Shown: positions 1 to 7,948, counted from the stretch's first letter. The stretch is DNA of 16,670 nt from an uncultured Prevotella sp. (GCA_900550635.1 URSZ01000049.1:1-16670), one strand, 5' to 3'. Program-made: numbers and translations. Notes: a model not told the origin generated them from the sequence alone.

Positions 1-2
1 AA

Positions 3-1382
3 ACCCGGCAACAATACGCACCCGGTATTTCAAACAAAAAACGCCTTGGCGCCGGTTCTTACGGAACTTTCAGCGGAGAATACGCCGGTGCGGCAAAGAA
101 AGGAAAACTGAGCGGCATTTGGGCAGGCTCTTACAACCGCACGGACGGGCACAGAAAAAACATGTCCTTCAACCAAACTTCAGGGTTCGGAAAAATAAGA
201 TACGACATAAGCGAACAATGGAACATAGAAGCAAACGCAAACCTCACACATTACAAATCCGCCAACCCGGGGCCGGTTTCCTCTCCGGTAATTGACAACG
301 ACATGAACATAATGCGAGGAACGGCGGCTGCTTCGCTTTATAACTTATACGACAAGACTAACGGCGGAGTTACGTATTTCTTCAACTGGGGCAACCACAA
401 CATCAACGACGGGTACGCGCCGTCGGAAGAACCGGCGGACTACCGTTTCCTCTCGCGCGACAACCTCATGGGAGTGAACCTTTACCAGACGTTCAACTTC
501 TTTAAGGGAAACAAAACAACCTTCGGCTTCGACTATGAGCACATCTACGGGAAAGCATACAACAAGTTCAACGACGGGACGCGCACCATGTTAGCCGACA
601 AGAAGGCTGACGAATTTGCAGGCTATGTAGACTTCAGCCAGGAGCTTTTCGGCTTGCTTTCGCTCGAAGCAGGAGTCCGCTACGACTACCACTCCACCGC
701 AGGCTCCGAATGGATTCCGCAAGGAGGGGTTAGCGTAAGCCTGCCTTACGACGCAGAGCTGAAAGCCTCGGTAAGCAAAGGATTCCGCGTTCCCACTTTG
801 AAGGAACTGTATATGTTCGGCTCAAAAAACCCGGACCTCAAAGCAGAAAGCATGGTGAACTATGAAATTTCATTCACGCAAAGGCTTTTGGACAACAGGC
901 TGCGCTACGGCGTGAACATATTCTATTACGACGCCGACAACCTGATAGAAACCGTACCCCGTCAAGGCGGCGGGATGATAAACCGCAACACGGGCAAACT
1001 GCACAACTTCGGCATAGAGGCCAACGCCAGCTTCCGCGTGAACACGCACCTCTCGCTGAACACGAACTACAGCTACCTGCTGACTAACAAAATTGTTCTT
1101 GCAGCACCGAGAAACAAATTCTACGTTGGCGGCGACTATACTCTCGGGCGCTGGACATTTGCCGGCGGCCTGCAGCACATCGGCGGGCTTTACATTGCCG
1201 AGTCAGGAAAAGACAAGTCAGAAAAATACACACTGCTGAACCTGCGGGCGGCATTCAAAGCCGCTTCTTTCCTGAGCGTTTATGCGAGGGGCGAGAACCT
1301 GCTCGCACAGAAATACGAGACGTTCGCGGGTTTCCCCATGCCGCGCGCTACTTTCATGGCGGGAGCCGACATTTCTTTCTGA
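3..1382 (+). CDS. TonB-dependent outer-membrane receptor, C-terminal part (5' end outside window)
   Basis: The reading frame is open from position 3 to a TGA at 1380-1382, so about 459 residues of the receptor are visible and the plug domain and signal peptide lie to the left of the window. The visible part starts near the plug/barrel junction (residues reading RLGAGSYGTFSGEYAG, a first barrel strand). It continues as alternating strands and holds the family motif FRVPTLKELY followed by NPDLKAES and NYEISF. The protein ends in ADISF, the terminal aromatic typical of barrels inserted by the BAM machinery. Such receptors import siderophores, cobalamin, sugars or metals using TonB energy. The non-SusC-like, BtuB/siderophore-like shape argues against a glycan-importing SusC, but the substrate cannot be told. 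An ATG at 162 is internal and is not the real start. A terminator follows at 1471-1522. Confidence 0.9.
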   Translation, partial: TRQQYAPGISNKKRLGAGSYGTFSGEYAGAAKKGKLSGIWAGSYNRTDGHRKNMSFNQTSGFGKIRYDISEQWNIEANANLTHYKSANPGPVSSPVIDNDMNIMRGTAAASLYNLYDKTNGGVTYFFNWGNHNINDGYAPSEEPADYRFLSRDNLMGVNLYQTFNFFKGNKTTFGFDYEHIYGKAYNKFNDGTRTMLADKKADEFAGYVDFSQELFGLLSLEAGVRYDYHSTAGSEWIPQGGVSVSLPYDAELKASVSKGFRVPTLKELYMFGSKNPDLKAESMVNYEISFTQRLLDNRLRYGVNIFYYDADNLIETVPRQGGGMINRNTGKLHNFGIEANASFRVNTHLSLNTNYSYLLTNKIVLAAPRNKFYVGGDYTLGRWTFAGGLQHIGGLYIAESGKDKSEKYTLLNLRAAFKAASFLSVYARGENLLAQKYETFAGFPMPRATFMAGADISF

Positions 1383-1470
1383 ACCTGCCGGAAAAAAACG
1401 CACAACGCCTTAGATAAGGATTTCAATACTATGACATAACACAGCAGCGTTGCACAAAACAACCGGACAC

Positions 1471-1522
1471 GGCACCTGCACATATCGAAACGGCACATAC
1501 GATTGGGCAGGTGTCTTTTTTT
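1471..1522 (+). terminator. Probable rho-independent terminator of the TonB receptor gene
   Basis: GGCACCTGC (1471-1479) pairs with GCAGGTGTC (1507-1515) with one G-T pair, and seven T follow (1516-1522). The 27-nt loop is long but holds a possible inner ATCG/CGAT pairing. It separates the receptor from the downstream lactonase gene. Confidence 0.6.
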
Positions 1523-1557
1523 ATCCGCCAAAAAGCGCATGCCAACCGTTTTTTGCC

Positions 1558-1565
1558 TATTTTTG
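1558..1565 (+). promoter_or_regulatory. Bacteroidota-type -7 element (TATTTTTG) of the lactonase gene
   Basis: TATTTTTG matches the TAnnTTTG consensus exactly and lies 49 bp upstream of the ATG at 1615. No TTTG is found at the usual -33 spacing, so the call rests on the -7 box and its position just after a terminator. Confidence 0.5.
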
Positions 1566-1614
1566 TGACACAAAGAGTCTCTGATACAAAAACCAATTTA
1601 AACCAGACACATAT

Positions 1615-2721
1615 ATGAGATTAAAAACTATCATTGCCGCCGCTGCAGCAGTTACAATGATGTGGTCGTGCGGCCAGAAAGCCCCTGTGCCCATGTTTGT
1701 AGGCACATACACCGACAAGGGTTCGAGCGGCATATACTCGTTCATGTTCGACCAGGAAACAGGCAAGTTCGACCTTGAAGACTCCGCCCGTATAGGAAAT
1801 CCGAGTTACCTCGTGCTTGCGCCCGACGACTCGTTCCTATACTGCGTAAGCGAATACACGGGCGACGACGCCACGGTAAACGCATTCATGATTAACCCCA
1901 AGAACGGGCAAATGCGTATAATGAACAAGGTGCTTGCCCACGGCGACGACCCGTGCAGCATAACAACACACGGACGCAAGGCTTTCACGGCCAACTACTC
2001 GTCGGGAAGCATCAGCGTGTTCGACATAGAGAAAGACGGCACGCTTTTCGACAGCGGCGAAGTCATTGAATACTCCAATCCCTCGAACGTCGACACCGTG
2101 CGCCAGGCTGCTTCACACCTGCACACCGTAATGCGCTCGCCCGACGGGCACTACATGTTCGTAACCGACCTGGGCGGCGACTGCATTTACAAGTTCGAGC
2201 TGCGCCCCGACTTCAAGAAAGGCACACCCGGGCGCACCGACCTGCCGAAAGGCTGCGGCCCGAGGCACATTGACTTCTCGGCCGACAGCAAATACATGTA
2301 TGTCATAACCGAGCTTAGCGACGAGATAATCGTGTTCGACTACGAACCCGTGCGCGGACTGCTCACGCAAAAACAGGTTGTAAAAGCCAGCGACGCAGGA
2401 GCACGCGGCGGAGCCGACATTCACGTAAGCCCCGACGGCAAGTTCCTGTACGCAAGCGTAAGGCTGAAAAACGACGGCATAGCAATATTCAAAATCAAGC
2501 CCGACGGCACGCTCGAAAAAGTCGGATACCAGAACACTGGCAAACACCCGCGTAACTTTGCCATAACGCCTAACGGCAAATACCTGCTTGTGGCATGCCG
2601 CGACGACAACAGGATAGAGGTGTACGAGCGCAATGCCGAAACCGGACTGCTCACCAGCACCGCCAGAGCCATGCAAGTCAGCCAGCCTGCCTGCATACAG
2701 TTTGCCAACCCGCTGATATAA
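1615..2721 (+). CDS. Lactonase-family (6-phosphogluconolactonase-like) seven-bladed beta-propeller, predicted lipoprotein
   Basis: The 368-residue protein belongs to the lactonase family (YbhE/Pgl type). It opens with an alanine-rich signal ending in MMWSCG, where Cys19 fits a lipoprotein signal-peptidase site, so the mature protein is probably lipid-anchored in the envelope. The propeller begins with MFVGTYTDKGSSGIYSF and has repeated blade signatures such as SPDGKFLYAS, DSKYMYVITE and NGKYLLVACRDD. The family motif GCGPRHIDFS lies at residues 213-222. Cytoplasmic members hydrolyse 6-phosphogluconolactone in the pentose-phosphate pathway. An exported member would not meet that substrate, so it may act on another sugar lactone or have no lactonase activity. 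The gene stands alone, with its own promoter-like box and a terminator after it. The family is certain; the substrate is open. Confidence 0.9.
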   Translation: MRLKTIIAAAAAVTMMWSCGQKAPVPMFVGTYTDKGSSGIYSFMFDQETGKFDLEDSARIGNPSYLVLAPDDSFLYCVSEYTGDDATVNAFMINPKNGQMRIMNKVLAHGDDPCSITTHGRKAFTANYSSGSISVFDIEKDGTLFDSGEVIEYSNPSNVDTVRQAASHLHTVMRSPDGHYMFVTDLGGDCIYKFELRPDFKKGTPGRTDLPKGCGPRHIDFSADSKYMYVITELSDEIIVFDYEPVRGLLTQKQVVKASDAGARGGADIHVSPDGKFLYASVRLKNDGIAIFKIKPDGTLEKVGYQNTGKHPRNFAITPNGKYLLVACRDDNRIEVYERNAETGLLTSTARAMQVSQPACIQFANPLI

Positions 2722-2745
2722 TACTGCAACATAGCCATACGGCAC

Positions 2746-2773
2746 AGGGGCGGCCCCGAAAGGAGCCGCCCTT
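2746..2773 (+). terminator. Hairpin terminator after the lactonase gene
   Basis: GGGCGGC (2748-2754) pairs with GCCGCCC (2765-2771) around a loop of ten bases, extended outward by a G-T and an A-T pair. It begins 25 bp after the stop codon. The following T-rich tract (TTAATGTTTAATT) is weak, so termination strength is uncertain. Confidence 0.6.
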
Positions 2774-2837
2774 AATGTTTAATTCCACCTCGCGCCGCCC
2801 GGCCATGCAACCGCGACAGAAAAAGACAACATCTCAA

Positions 2838-2882
2838 TCCGAAAACGAATATATATTCATGCTCGAAAAGCACGTTTTCGGA
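2838..2882. repeat. Nested inverted repeat in the convergent lactonase/thiL gap
   Basis: TCCGAAAACG (2838-2847) is the exact reverse complement of CGTTTTCGGA (2873-2882). The 25-base spacer itself contains the perfect palindrome GAATATATATTC (2847-2858 overlaps the left arm) and a small GCT/AGC hairpin. A 13-base piece of the right arm, CGTTTTCGGAACG (2873-2885), recurs in reverse complement at 12862-12874, next to a related 21-bp array. Its role is unknown. Confidence 0.6.
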
Positions 2883-2913
2883 ACGCTTGATTTACGGGCA
2901 TTTGAAGCCGCCG

Positions 2914-2976
2914 AAAATAGGTCTGAGATATTTCAAAATTCCTCAGACCTTTTTTAAAATTCCTGCCTTGTATTTT
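2914..2976. repeat. Array A: three abutting 21-bp units (AAAATA-N9-TATTTY family)
   Basis: The units lie at 2914-2934, 2935-2955 and 2956-2976 with no spacer. Their nine-base cores are GGTCTGAGA, CCTCAGACC and CCTGCCTTG. The first unit keeps the AAAATA/TATTTC frame exactly; the others have A-tract/T-tract variants. AGGTCTGAG of unit 1 and CTCAGACCT of unit 2 also form a perfect 9-bp inverted repeat followed by T residues, so the array could act as a terminator in this convergent gap. On the opposite strand the array and its right flank (2977-3003) align with array C. Confidence 0.8.
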
Positions 2977-3001
2977 TTCTTTGCTCCGAGAGGGGGTAAA
3001 A

Positions 3002-3027
3002 CGTCCCGCAGACGGGTACGCTTTTTT
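3002..3027 (+). terminator. Possible small terminator hairpin beside array A
   Basis: CGTCCCG (3002-3008) faces CGGGTACG (3013-3020) with one bulged T, followed by six T (3022-3027). It would back up termination of plus-strand transcription entering the convergent gap. The stem is short. Confidence 0.35.
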
Positions 3028-3030
3028 CCG

Positions 3031-3059
3031 ATATTTATACAGTGATAATCTATAAATAT
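3031..3059. repeat. AT-only inverted repeat
   Basis: ATATTTATA (3031-3039) is the exact reverse complement of TATAAATAT (3051-3059) around an 11-base spacer. The arms are pure A/T, so it is a weak RNA hairpin but a possible protein site or easily melted DNA. It lies between array A and the thiL terminator. Confidence 0.5.
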
Positions 3060-3072
3060 TCATAACAATAAA

Positions 3073-3090
3073 CCCCGCTTTCGGGCGGGG
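3073..3090 (-). terminator. Terminator of the sppA-lpxK-punA-thiL operon
   Basis: CCCCGC (3073-3078) pairs with GCGGGG (3085-3090) around a six-base loop. On the minus strand the stem is followed by TTTATTG, a modest T-rich tail. It lies about 30 bp past the thiL stop codon. Confidence 0.6.
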
Positions 3091-3121
3091 CTTACATTGG
3101 TCTCCTTACAAGGCTTCGGAA

Positions 3122-4195
3122 TCATTCATCATCCTTTTGCGCAAGCGGGTTCCAGCCCTGTGCGCGCAGTTCAACCTCTGCCCCGTCGCTCGTTACGAAC
3201 GTCCGTCCTGCGTCGGCCGACGTGATATGCCCTATCACGTGCACGTCCTCCACTTTAAGAATCTTTTCGTAATCAGTAAGAGGCACGGTGAACAGAAGCT
3301 CGTAATCCTCACCCCCGTTCAAAGCAGCGGTTATGGCACCAATCTTCATCTCATCGGCCAAGGCCGCCGTCTGGTAGTCTATCGGAATCCTTTCCTCGTA
3401 AATTCGGCACCCCGTGCCGCTCTGCTCGCAGATGTGCAGCAGTTCGGACGACAAGCCGTCGGAAATGTCAATCATCGACGTTGGCAAAATGCCGGCTTCG
3501 GCCAGACGTTCCGTTATGTCGCGGCGCGCCTCGGGCTTGAGCTGGCGTTGCAACAAGTATTCATGCCCCGCAAAGTCGGGCTGCATGGCTTCGAGCGCGG
3601 CGTTTGCGCCTTTCAAGCCTTCGCTTTTGTTTTCGAACACTGTCTTTTCGCGTTCGAGCAGCTGCAAGCCCATGTAAGCCGCGCCCAAGTCGCCGCTCAC
3701 GCAAACAAGGTCTGTATCGTGCGCTCCGCTTCGGTAAACAATACGGTCGCGCGGCGACGAGCCAATACACGTTATCGCTATGGTCAGCCCTGTGAGTGAC
3801 GATGTGGTATCCCCGCCCACGAGATCCACTCCGTACTTGCCGCAAGCGTGGCGCAAGCCTTCGTAAATCTCTTCGATATTCTCCACACAGAAGCGCCGGC
3901 CTATGCCTAAGGCCACCGTCATCTGCTGCGGCTTTCCGTTCATGGCCACTATGTCGGAAATATTCTCTATCGCCGCCTTGTAGCCAAGGTATTTCAAAGG
4001 CACGTATGTCAGGTCGAAATGCACGCCCTCGAGCAGCATGTCGGTGGTTACGAGCACCTGTTCGTCGGGGTAATGCAGCACGGCGCAGTCATCGCCCACG
4101 CCTTTTTCGGTCGACGGATTCCTCATTTCAAGGCCGGAAGTCAAACGCTTTATAAGGCCAAATTCGCCCAATGTTGAAATTTCTGTTCTCGCCAT
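3122..4195 (-). CDS. thiL: Thiamine-phosphate kinase
   Basis: The 357-residue protein is ThiL, which phosphorylates thiamine monophosphate with ATP to the cofactor thiamine diphosphate in the cytoplasm. The PurM/ThiL fold is clear: a GVGDDCAVL loop at residues 32-40 with the metal-binding Asp pair D35-D36, then TTDMLLEGVHF (50-60), NISDIVAMNG (78-87), and VGGDTT (126-131) binding the metal-nucleotide. Near the C-terminus are ISDGLSSEL and GGEDYELLF. The length is slightly above the usual 320-350. It is the last gene of a four-gene minus-strand operon, 26 bp after punA, and a terminator follows. No thiamine riboswitch is visible in front of it, which fits expression from the shared upstream promoter. 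Confidence 0.96.
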   Translation of the reverse strand: MARTEISTLGEFGLIKRLTSGLEMRNPSTEKGVGDDCAVLHYPDEQVLVTTDMLLEGVHFDLTYVPLKYLGYKAAIENISDIVAMNGKPQQMTVALGIGRRFCVENIEEIYEGLRHACGKYGVDLVGGDTTSSLTGLTIAITCIGSSPRDRIVYRSGAHDTDLVCVSGDLGAAYMGLQLLEREKTVFENKSEGLKGANAALEAMQPDFAGHEYLLQRQLKPEARRDITERLAEAGILPTSMIDISDGLSSELLHICEQSGTGCRIYEERIPIDYQTAALADEMKIGAITAALNGGEDYELLFTVPLTDYEKILKVEDVHVIGHITSADAGRTFVTSDGAEVELRAQGWNPLAQKDDE

Positions 4196-4221
4196 ATATT
4201 AAGTCAGGTTTGTCGGTTTGC

Positions 4222-5025
4222 TTAATCGTTAATAAGTCTTCTGAAAATCGTTGTCATCTTCGGTTCGGCCAATGCCGCAGCCTGCTGCACTTCGTCGTGG
4301 CTGGTCTCGCCCGTTGCGGCAGCCGGAACGTTGGTTATCACGCTCATTCCGAACACGCGCATGCCCTGGTGGCGCGCCACGATAACCTCGGGAACGGTAG
4401 TCATACCGACGGCATCCGCACCCATGAGTCGGTACATGTTATACTCGGCAGGCGTTTCATACGTAGGACCGGAATTTGCGAGGTACACACCGTGCTGCAA
4501 TTCGATTCCTTCGGCCGCTGCTATGGAGTCGGCCCTGGCAATCAGCCCTCGGTCGTAAGCCTCGCTCATGTCGGGAAATCTCGGACCGCAAGGCAGGTTC
4601 TTTCCGCGCAGCGGGTGCTCGGGCATAAAGTTTATGTGGTCGGTTATGACCATAAGGTCGCCGGGGCGGAACGAAGCGTTCGTACCGCCGGCGGCATTGC
4701 TCACCAAAAGCGTGCTTATGCCTATCGCTCCGAACACGCGGATTGGAAAAGTAACCTCCTTCATCGAATATCCTTCATAGTAATGAAACCGGCCGTCCAT
4801 TGCAAGGATTTTTTTCTGTCCGAGCGTGCCGAAAATCAGCTTGCCGGCATGGCCTTCGACGGTAGAAACCGGAAAGTTTGGAATATCCTTGTACTGCCAC
4901 TCGCGCTCTACGTTGATTTCCGCCGCCAGGCGTCCCAAACCGCTGCCAAGAACTATGGCGGTTTCAATTCCTGCGCCAATTTCGCGGGAAAGGAAATCAG
5001 CGGTTTCCTTGATATTGTTGTACAT
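4222..5025 (-). CDS. punA: Purine nucleoside phosphorylase, trimeric class
   Basis: This 267-residue enzyme cleaves purine (deoxy)nucleosides with phosphate to the base and (deoxy)ribose 1-phosphate in purine salvage. The length and motifs fit the trimeric PNP/MTAP class, not hexameric DeoD. They are the phosphate-binding loop GSGLG (27-31), EGHAG (57-61) with His59, GRFHYYEGY (78-86), SNAAGG (109-114), GPTYETPAE (186-194) with the purine-pocket Glu190, GMTTVPEV (207-214) and VITN with Asn232. The start lies inside the end of lpxK: the two genes overlap by 29 bp in different frames, which suggests translational coupling. The start Met-Tyr-Asn-Asn matches the usual N-terminal length, so the overlap is probably real. 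Confidence 0.95.
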   Translation of the reverse strand: MYNNIKETADFLSREIGAGIETAIVLGSGLGRLAAEINVEREWQYKDIPNFPVSTVEGHAGKLIFGTLGQKKILAMDGRFHYYEGYSMKEVTFPIRVFGAIGISTLLVSNAAGGTNASFRPGDLMVITDHINFMPEHPLRGKNLPCGPRFPDMSEAYDRGLIARADSIAAAEGIELQHGVYLANSGPTYETPAEYNMYRLMGADAVGMTTVPEVIVARHQGMRVFGMSVITNVPAAATGETSHDEVQQAAALAEPKMTTIFRRLIND

Positions 5026-6148
5026 AACCGAGAATTTTATCGTTAAACACAGTTTGTCCGTTAAATAAAAACTCCACTTTCACTGGTAGAGCGTATATGT
5101 TATCCCGCAGCACGGGACTCAGCCTCCCGGCACACGACATAAGGCGCGCCGCGTCTTTTTCCGTCGTAATCACAGCGGTAGAGCTGTCATTTCCGGCAGC
5201 TTTTTCCAGCCGCAAAAGGTCGTCCGTCGTAAAAGCATGGTGGTCGGCAAAAAGCAACTCGCACGCAACGTTGCAATAGTGCCTTACTTTATCTGCAAAC
5301 GGGGCCGGGCGCGCTATTGCGGCAAGCACGACAACGCGTTTGTAGCTTTCGCCAATGGCCGCGAGTGTTGTCTCGCCGCCTCCGAACACTTTGTAAGGCG
5401 GAGCGTATGACATTGTGGAGAAAAAGACACCCTCTTTCGGCCGCGCGAGGCTTTTGCCACACAGCATAAGACACTTGGAAACAAACAGCGTGCCTTCTTT
5501 CTCCGTAAGTTCCTTGGGGCATTTGGTTACTACGAGCATATCGGCCCGCGCAAGGCCGCTGCGCGCCTCGCGAAGCCTTCCCGCAGGCAGCAGCCGGTCG
5601 CTATAAACGGGACGGTTGTAATCTACGAGCACGATGTTCAACCCCGCCGCCACGTACCGGTGCTGGAAAGCGTCGTCGAGCAACACCACGTCGACCGGCG
5701 GCTTTATGTCGGGCGCAAGGAGCCTTTCAATTGCTGTTGCACGCCTTGCACAGACTGCTATGTGCACCGTAGGGAAATGCTTCTTTATCTGAAACGGTTC
5801 GTCTCCTATTTCATCGGCCGTTGTATTCGAATCTGCAACGACAAGGCCTTTTGTCTTCCGCCGGTATCCCCGGCTTACGACGCCTGTGCAGCAAACACGG
5901 CCCAGCAACTCTGCCAAATATTCCACGTGCGGCGTTTTGCCAGTGCCGCCAACCGTTATGTTTCCTACGCAAATGGTTGGTACGGTAAATTTCTGCGACT
6001 TGAGCATTCCGGTATCGAACATGTGGTTCCTTATCCGCGTAGCCAACTCGTAAAGCCAGGAAAAAGGCAGCAACAGCACGCACATGAAACATTTTATGTT
6101 CCTTGTACCTTTGCCTGCCTGCGCAACTTTGCCGTCCATGCCTGTCAT
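4997..6148 (-). CDS. lpxK: Tetraacyldisaccharide 4'-kinase (lipid A biosynthesis)
   Basis: LpxK uses ATP to phosphorylate the 4' position of the tetraacyl disaccharide-1-phosphate at the inner membrane, the sixth step of lipid A synthesis. The 383-residue protein has the membrane-associated N-terminal stretch CVLLLPFSWLYELATRIRN, the Walker A loop GNITVGGTGKT (62-72), a GDEP motif (115-118) and the Walker B-like LLDDAFQHR (156-164). The visible start adds about 20 residues before the conserved LLPFSWLY segment. ATG codons at residues 4 and 22 are alternatives, so the true start is uncertain. It lies 16 bp after sppA and overlaps punA by 29 bp. Neighbours are unrelated in pathway; the order is a conserved Bacteroidales housekeeping cluster. 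Confidence 0.95.
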   Translation of the reverse strand: MTGMDGKVAQAGKGTRNIKCFMCVLLLPFSWLYELATRIRNHMFDTGMLKSQKFTVPTICVGNITVGGTGKTPHVEYLAELLGRVCCTGVVSRGYRRKTKGLVVADSNTTADEIGDEPFQIKKHFPTVHIAVCARRATAIERLLAPDIKPPVDVVLLDDAFQHRYVAAGLNIVLVDYNRPVYSDRLLPAGRLREARSGLARADMLVVTKCPKELTEKEGTLFVSKCLMLCGKSLARPKEGVFFSTMSYAPPYKVFGGGETTLAAIGESYKRVVVLAAIARPAPFADKVRHYCNVACELLFADHHAFTTDDLLRLEKAAGNDSSTAVITTEKDAARLMSCAGRLSPVLRDNIYALPVKVEFLFNGQTVFNDKILGYVQQYQGNR

Positions 6149-6164
6149 ATTGTGTTGAACGCCG

Positions 6165-7916
6165 TTATTTTATCACCGGTTCATAGGGAATGCGCGCCTG
6201 TATTCGGTCGGCGTTGCCTATGTTCCTTACAAGCATGAACGCCGAATGGTATTCGCCGAGGTATTCGCGCAGCTGCGCTTCCACATATCCCCCGGTTTTT
6301 TCCTCTACAAGCTGTTCGAACCATGTTTTCTGCTTGGGATAATGCACTGTGCCGTATTCCGAAACCTTTGCGCGTTTTGCAGCCTCTGCCACCGCGTCGT
6401 CGAGCGTGCCGAGACGGTCGACAAGACGTATTTTCAAGGCATCTTCTCCCGTATATACGCGTCCTTGCGCTATCTCCCGCACACGAGCTTCGGTAAGTCT
6501 GCGGCCGTCGGCCACACGTTTGACAAAAAGGTCATACCCGCGGTCAACATACGATTGCAGCATGCTTTTCTCAGCCTCGTCAAGCGGACGCGAGGTGGTA
6601 AAGAAGTCGGCGTGGCGGTTTGTCTTAACACCGTCGAAACGAAGTCCGAGCTTATCCTTCAACAGTCCGCTCACGTCGGGTATTATTCCGAATATTCCTA
6701 TGCTTCCAGTCAGTGTGGTAGGTTCGGCAAAGACATAATTAGCTCCTGCGCTCAGGTAATATGCACCCGAAGCCGCCATACCGCCCATTGATACCACTAC
6801 GGGCTTGCGCGCGGCGAGTTTTTTCACCGAATGCCATATCTGTTCGGAGGCGTATCCGCTGCCGCCGCCCGAATTTACGCGCAGCACTACGGCCTTTACG
6901 TTCTCGTCGTCGGCAAGTGCGGCAAGGTCGTCGGTTACGTTCTCTGCATTTATCACGTCGTCGTACATTCCACCCTGCTCCGCGTTACTCACGATGTCGC
7001 CATACATATAATATACGGCAATCTCGCTACCTGTGGTTTCTTCCCGGCTCAGCGCGTTAACCGCGTCCATGTCAACGAAAGCTATGTCCTTTGCTTTTGC
7101 CGCGCCCACCAGGCTTGCGACATATTCGAGCGCTCCGTCTTCGTATGCGAGTGTGTCTACGAGCTTCGAGGCGAGCATTTCCTTCTGGCTTTTAAGCGCA
7201 AGGTAGCCGTCGGCAAGGCTGTCGAGCACCTGCACGCTGACTTTGCGGCTCGATGATACATCCTTTTTTATCGTGTTCCATATTCCGGAAACGTATTGCG
7301 TCACCTGTTCGCGGTTTTCGGGCGACATTTCGGAGGCGGTGAAAGGCTCGGTGGCGCTCTTGTAGCTTCCCACTTTTATAACTTGCATTTCCACGCCTAT
7401 TTTCTTGAGCAAATCCTTGAAGAAAATGTTTTCCGACGCCATGCCTCGCCACTCCACCTCGCCTATCGGGTTGAGTATGACACGCGAGGCGGCCGAACAA
7501 ACGTAATACGCACCCTGCGTGTACGTCCCGCCGTAACTTACTACAAACTTGCCGCTCTTGCGGAAATCGGCTATGGCCTTGCGAAGCTCCTGCAGGGTGG
7601 CGGGGCTTGCCCCGAGCGCACCGGCATTTATATATATGCCTGCTATCTTGCTGTTTGTCTTGGCTTCCTTTATTGCGCCGAGCATTGTTTCGAGCGAAGG
7701 CGTTACGTCGCCCATGCCCAGGAAATCGAGCGGTGTTTCGCTGCTGCGTTCAGTTACCACGCCCTGCAAATCGAGGCGCAGCACAGACTTGTCGGACATG
7801 CCGGGCGTTGACAGCGTTGACATCAGGGACACGAAAACAAGCATTATCACTACTATTGCCCCGGCAAGGAAACATCCGGCCGCCGAACTGAGCACCCGCG
7901 CAAAAAAATCTTTCAT
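6165..7916 (-). CDS. sppA: Signal peptide peptidase SppA, 67-kDa type (protease IV)
   Basis: The 583-residue length fits the long form with two tandem S49 domains. One N-terminal membrane anchor (about residues 13-33) holds the enzyme in the inner membrane with its catalytic part outside the cytoplasm. The catalytic pair is recognisable: Lys186 in VGSYKSATEPF in the first domain and Ser383 in SMGGMAASGAYYLSA in the second. NSGGGSG (348-354) and TGSIGIFG (403-410) are further S49 motifs. SppA degrades signal peptides left in the membrane after secretion. It is first in the minus-strand operon with lpxK, punA and thiL and has a -7-type promoter box 25 bp upstream. Confidence 0.95.
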   Translation of the reverse strand: MKDFFARVLSSAAGCFLAGAIVVIMLVFVSLMSTLSTPGMSDKSVLRLDLQGVVTERSSETPLDFLGMGDVTPSLETMLGAIKEAKTNSKIAGIYINAGALGASPATLQELRKAIADFRKSGKFVVSYGGTYTQGAYYVCSAASRVILNPIGEVEWRGMASENIFFKDLLKKIGVEMQVIKVGSYKSATEPFTASEMSPENREQVTQYVSGIWNTIKKDVSSSRKVSVQVLDSLADGYLALKSQKEMLASKLVDTLAYEDGALEYVASLVGAAKAKDIAFVDMDAVNALSREETTGSEIAVYYMYGDIVSNAEQGGMYDDVINAENVTDDLAALADDENVKAVVLRVNSGGGSGYASEQIWHSVKKLAARKPVVVSMGGMAASGAYYLSAGANYVFAEPTTLTGSIGIFGIIPDVSGLLKDKLGLRFDGVKTNRHADFFTTSRPLDEAEKSMLQSYVDRGYDLFVKRVADGRRLTEARVREIAQGRVYTGEDALKIRLVDRLGTLDDAVAEAAKRAKVSEYGTVHYPKQKTWFEQLVEEKTGGYVEAQLREYLGEYHSAFMLVRNIGNADRIQARIPYEPVIK

Positions 7917-7940
7917 AATATCATATAATTATGGTTTCCG

Positions 7941-7948
7941 CAAAGTTA
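7941..7948 (-). promoter_or_regulatory. Bacteroidota-type -7 element (TAACTTTG) of the sppA operon
   Basis: On the minus strand TAACTTTG fits TAnnTTTG exactly, 25 bp before the sppA ATG. A TTTG lies only 12 bp further upstream, closer than the usual -33 spacing. A 6-bp hairpin (TTGCCG/CGGCAA, 7970-7985) sits just upstream. Together with the plus-strand box at 8325 it makes 7917-8359 a divergent promoter region. Confidence 0.5.

Noticed and set aside
162..1382. TonB receptor starting at ATG 162 as a complete short protein
   Set aside because: The same frame is open to position 3 and encodes earlier barrel strands, so the gene is cut by the window edge and is not a 406-residue protein.
2595..2957. 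Possible 120-residue plus-strand protein overlapping the lactonase gene end
   Set aside because: Its first third is the lactonase gene read in another frame, it runs through the terminator and into array A, and its composition (many Gln, Arg, His) is that of a shadow frame.
3122..4195. A thiamine riboswitch controlling thiL
   Set aside because: Only 26 bp separate it from punA and no TPP-riboswitch-like conserved stretches are found there or before sppA.
4171..5046. Long plus-strand open frame of 291 residues opposite punA
   Set aside because: The minus-strand frame encodes an unmistakable purine nucleoside phosphorylase with all motifs. The plus-strand translation shows no domain and is rich in His and Arg, as expected for an antisense frame in a GC-biased gene.
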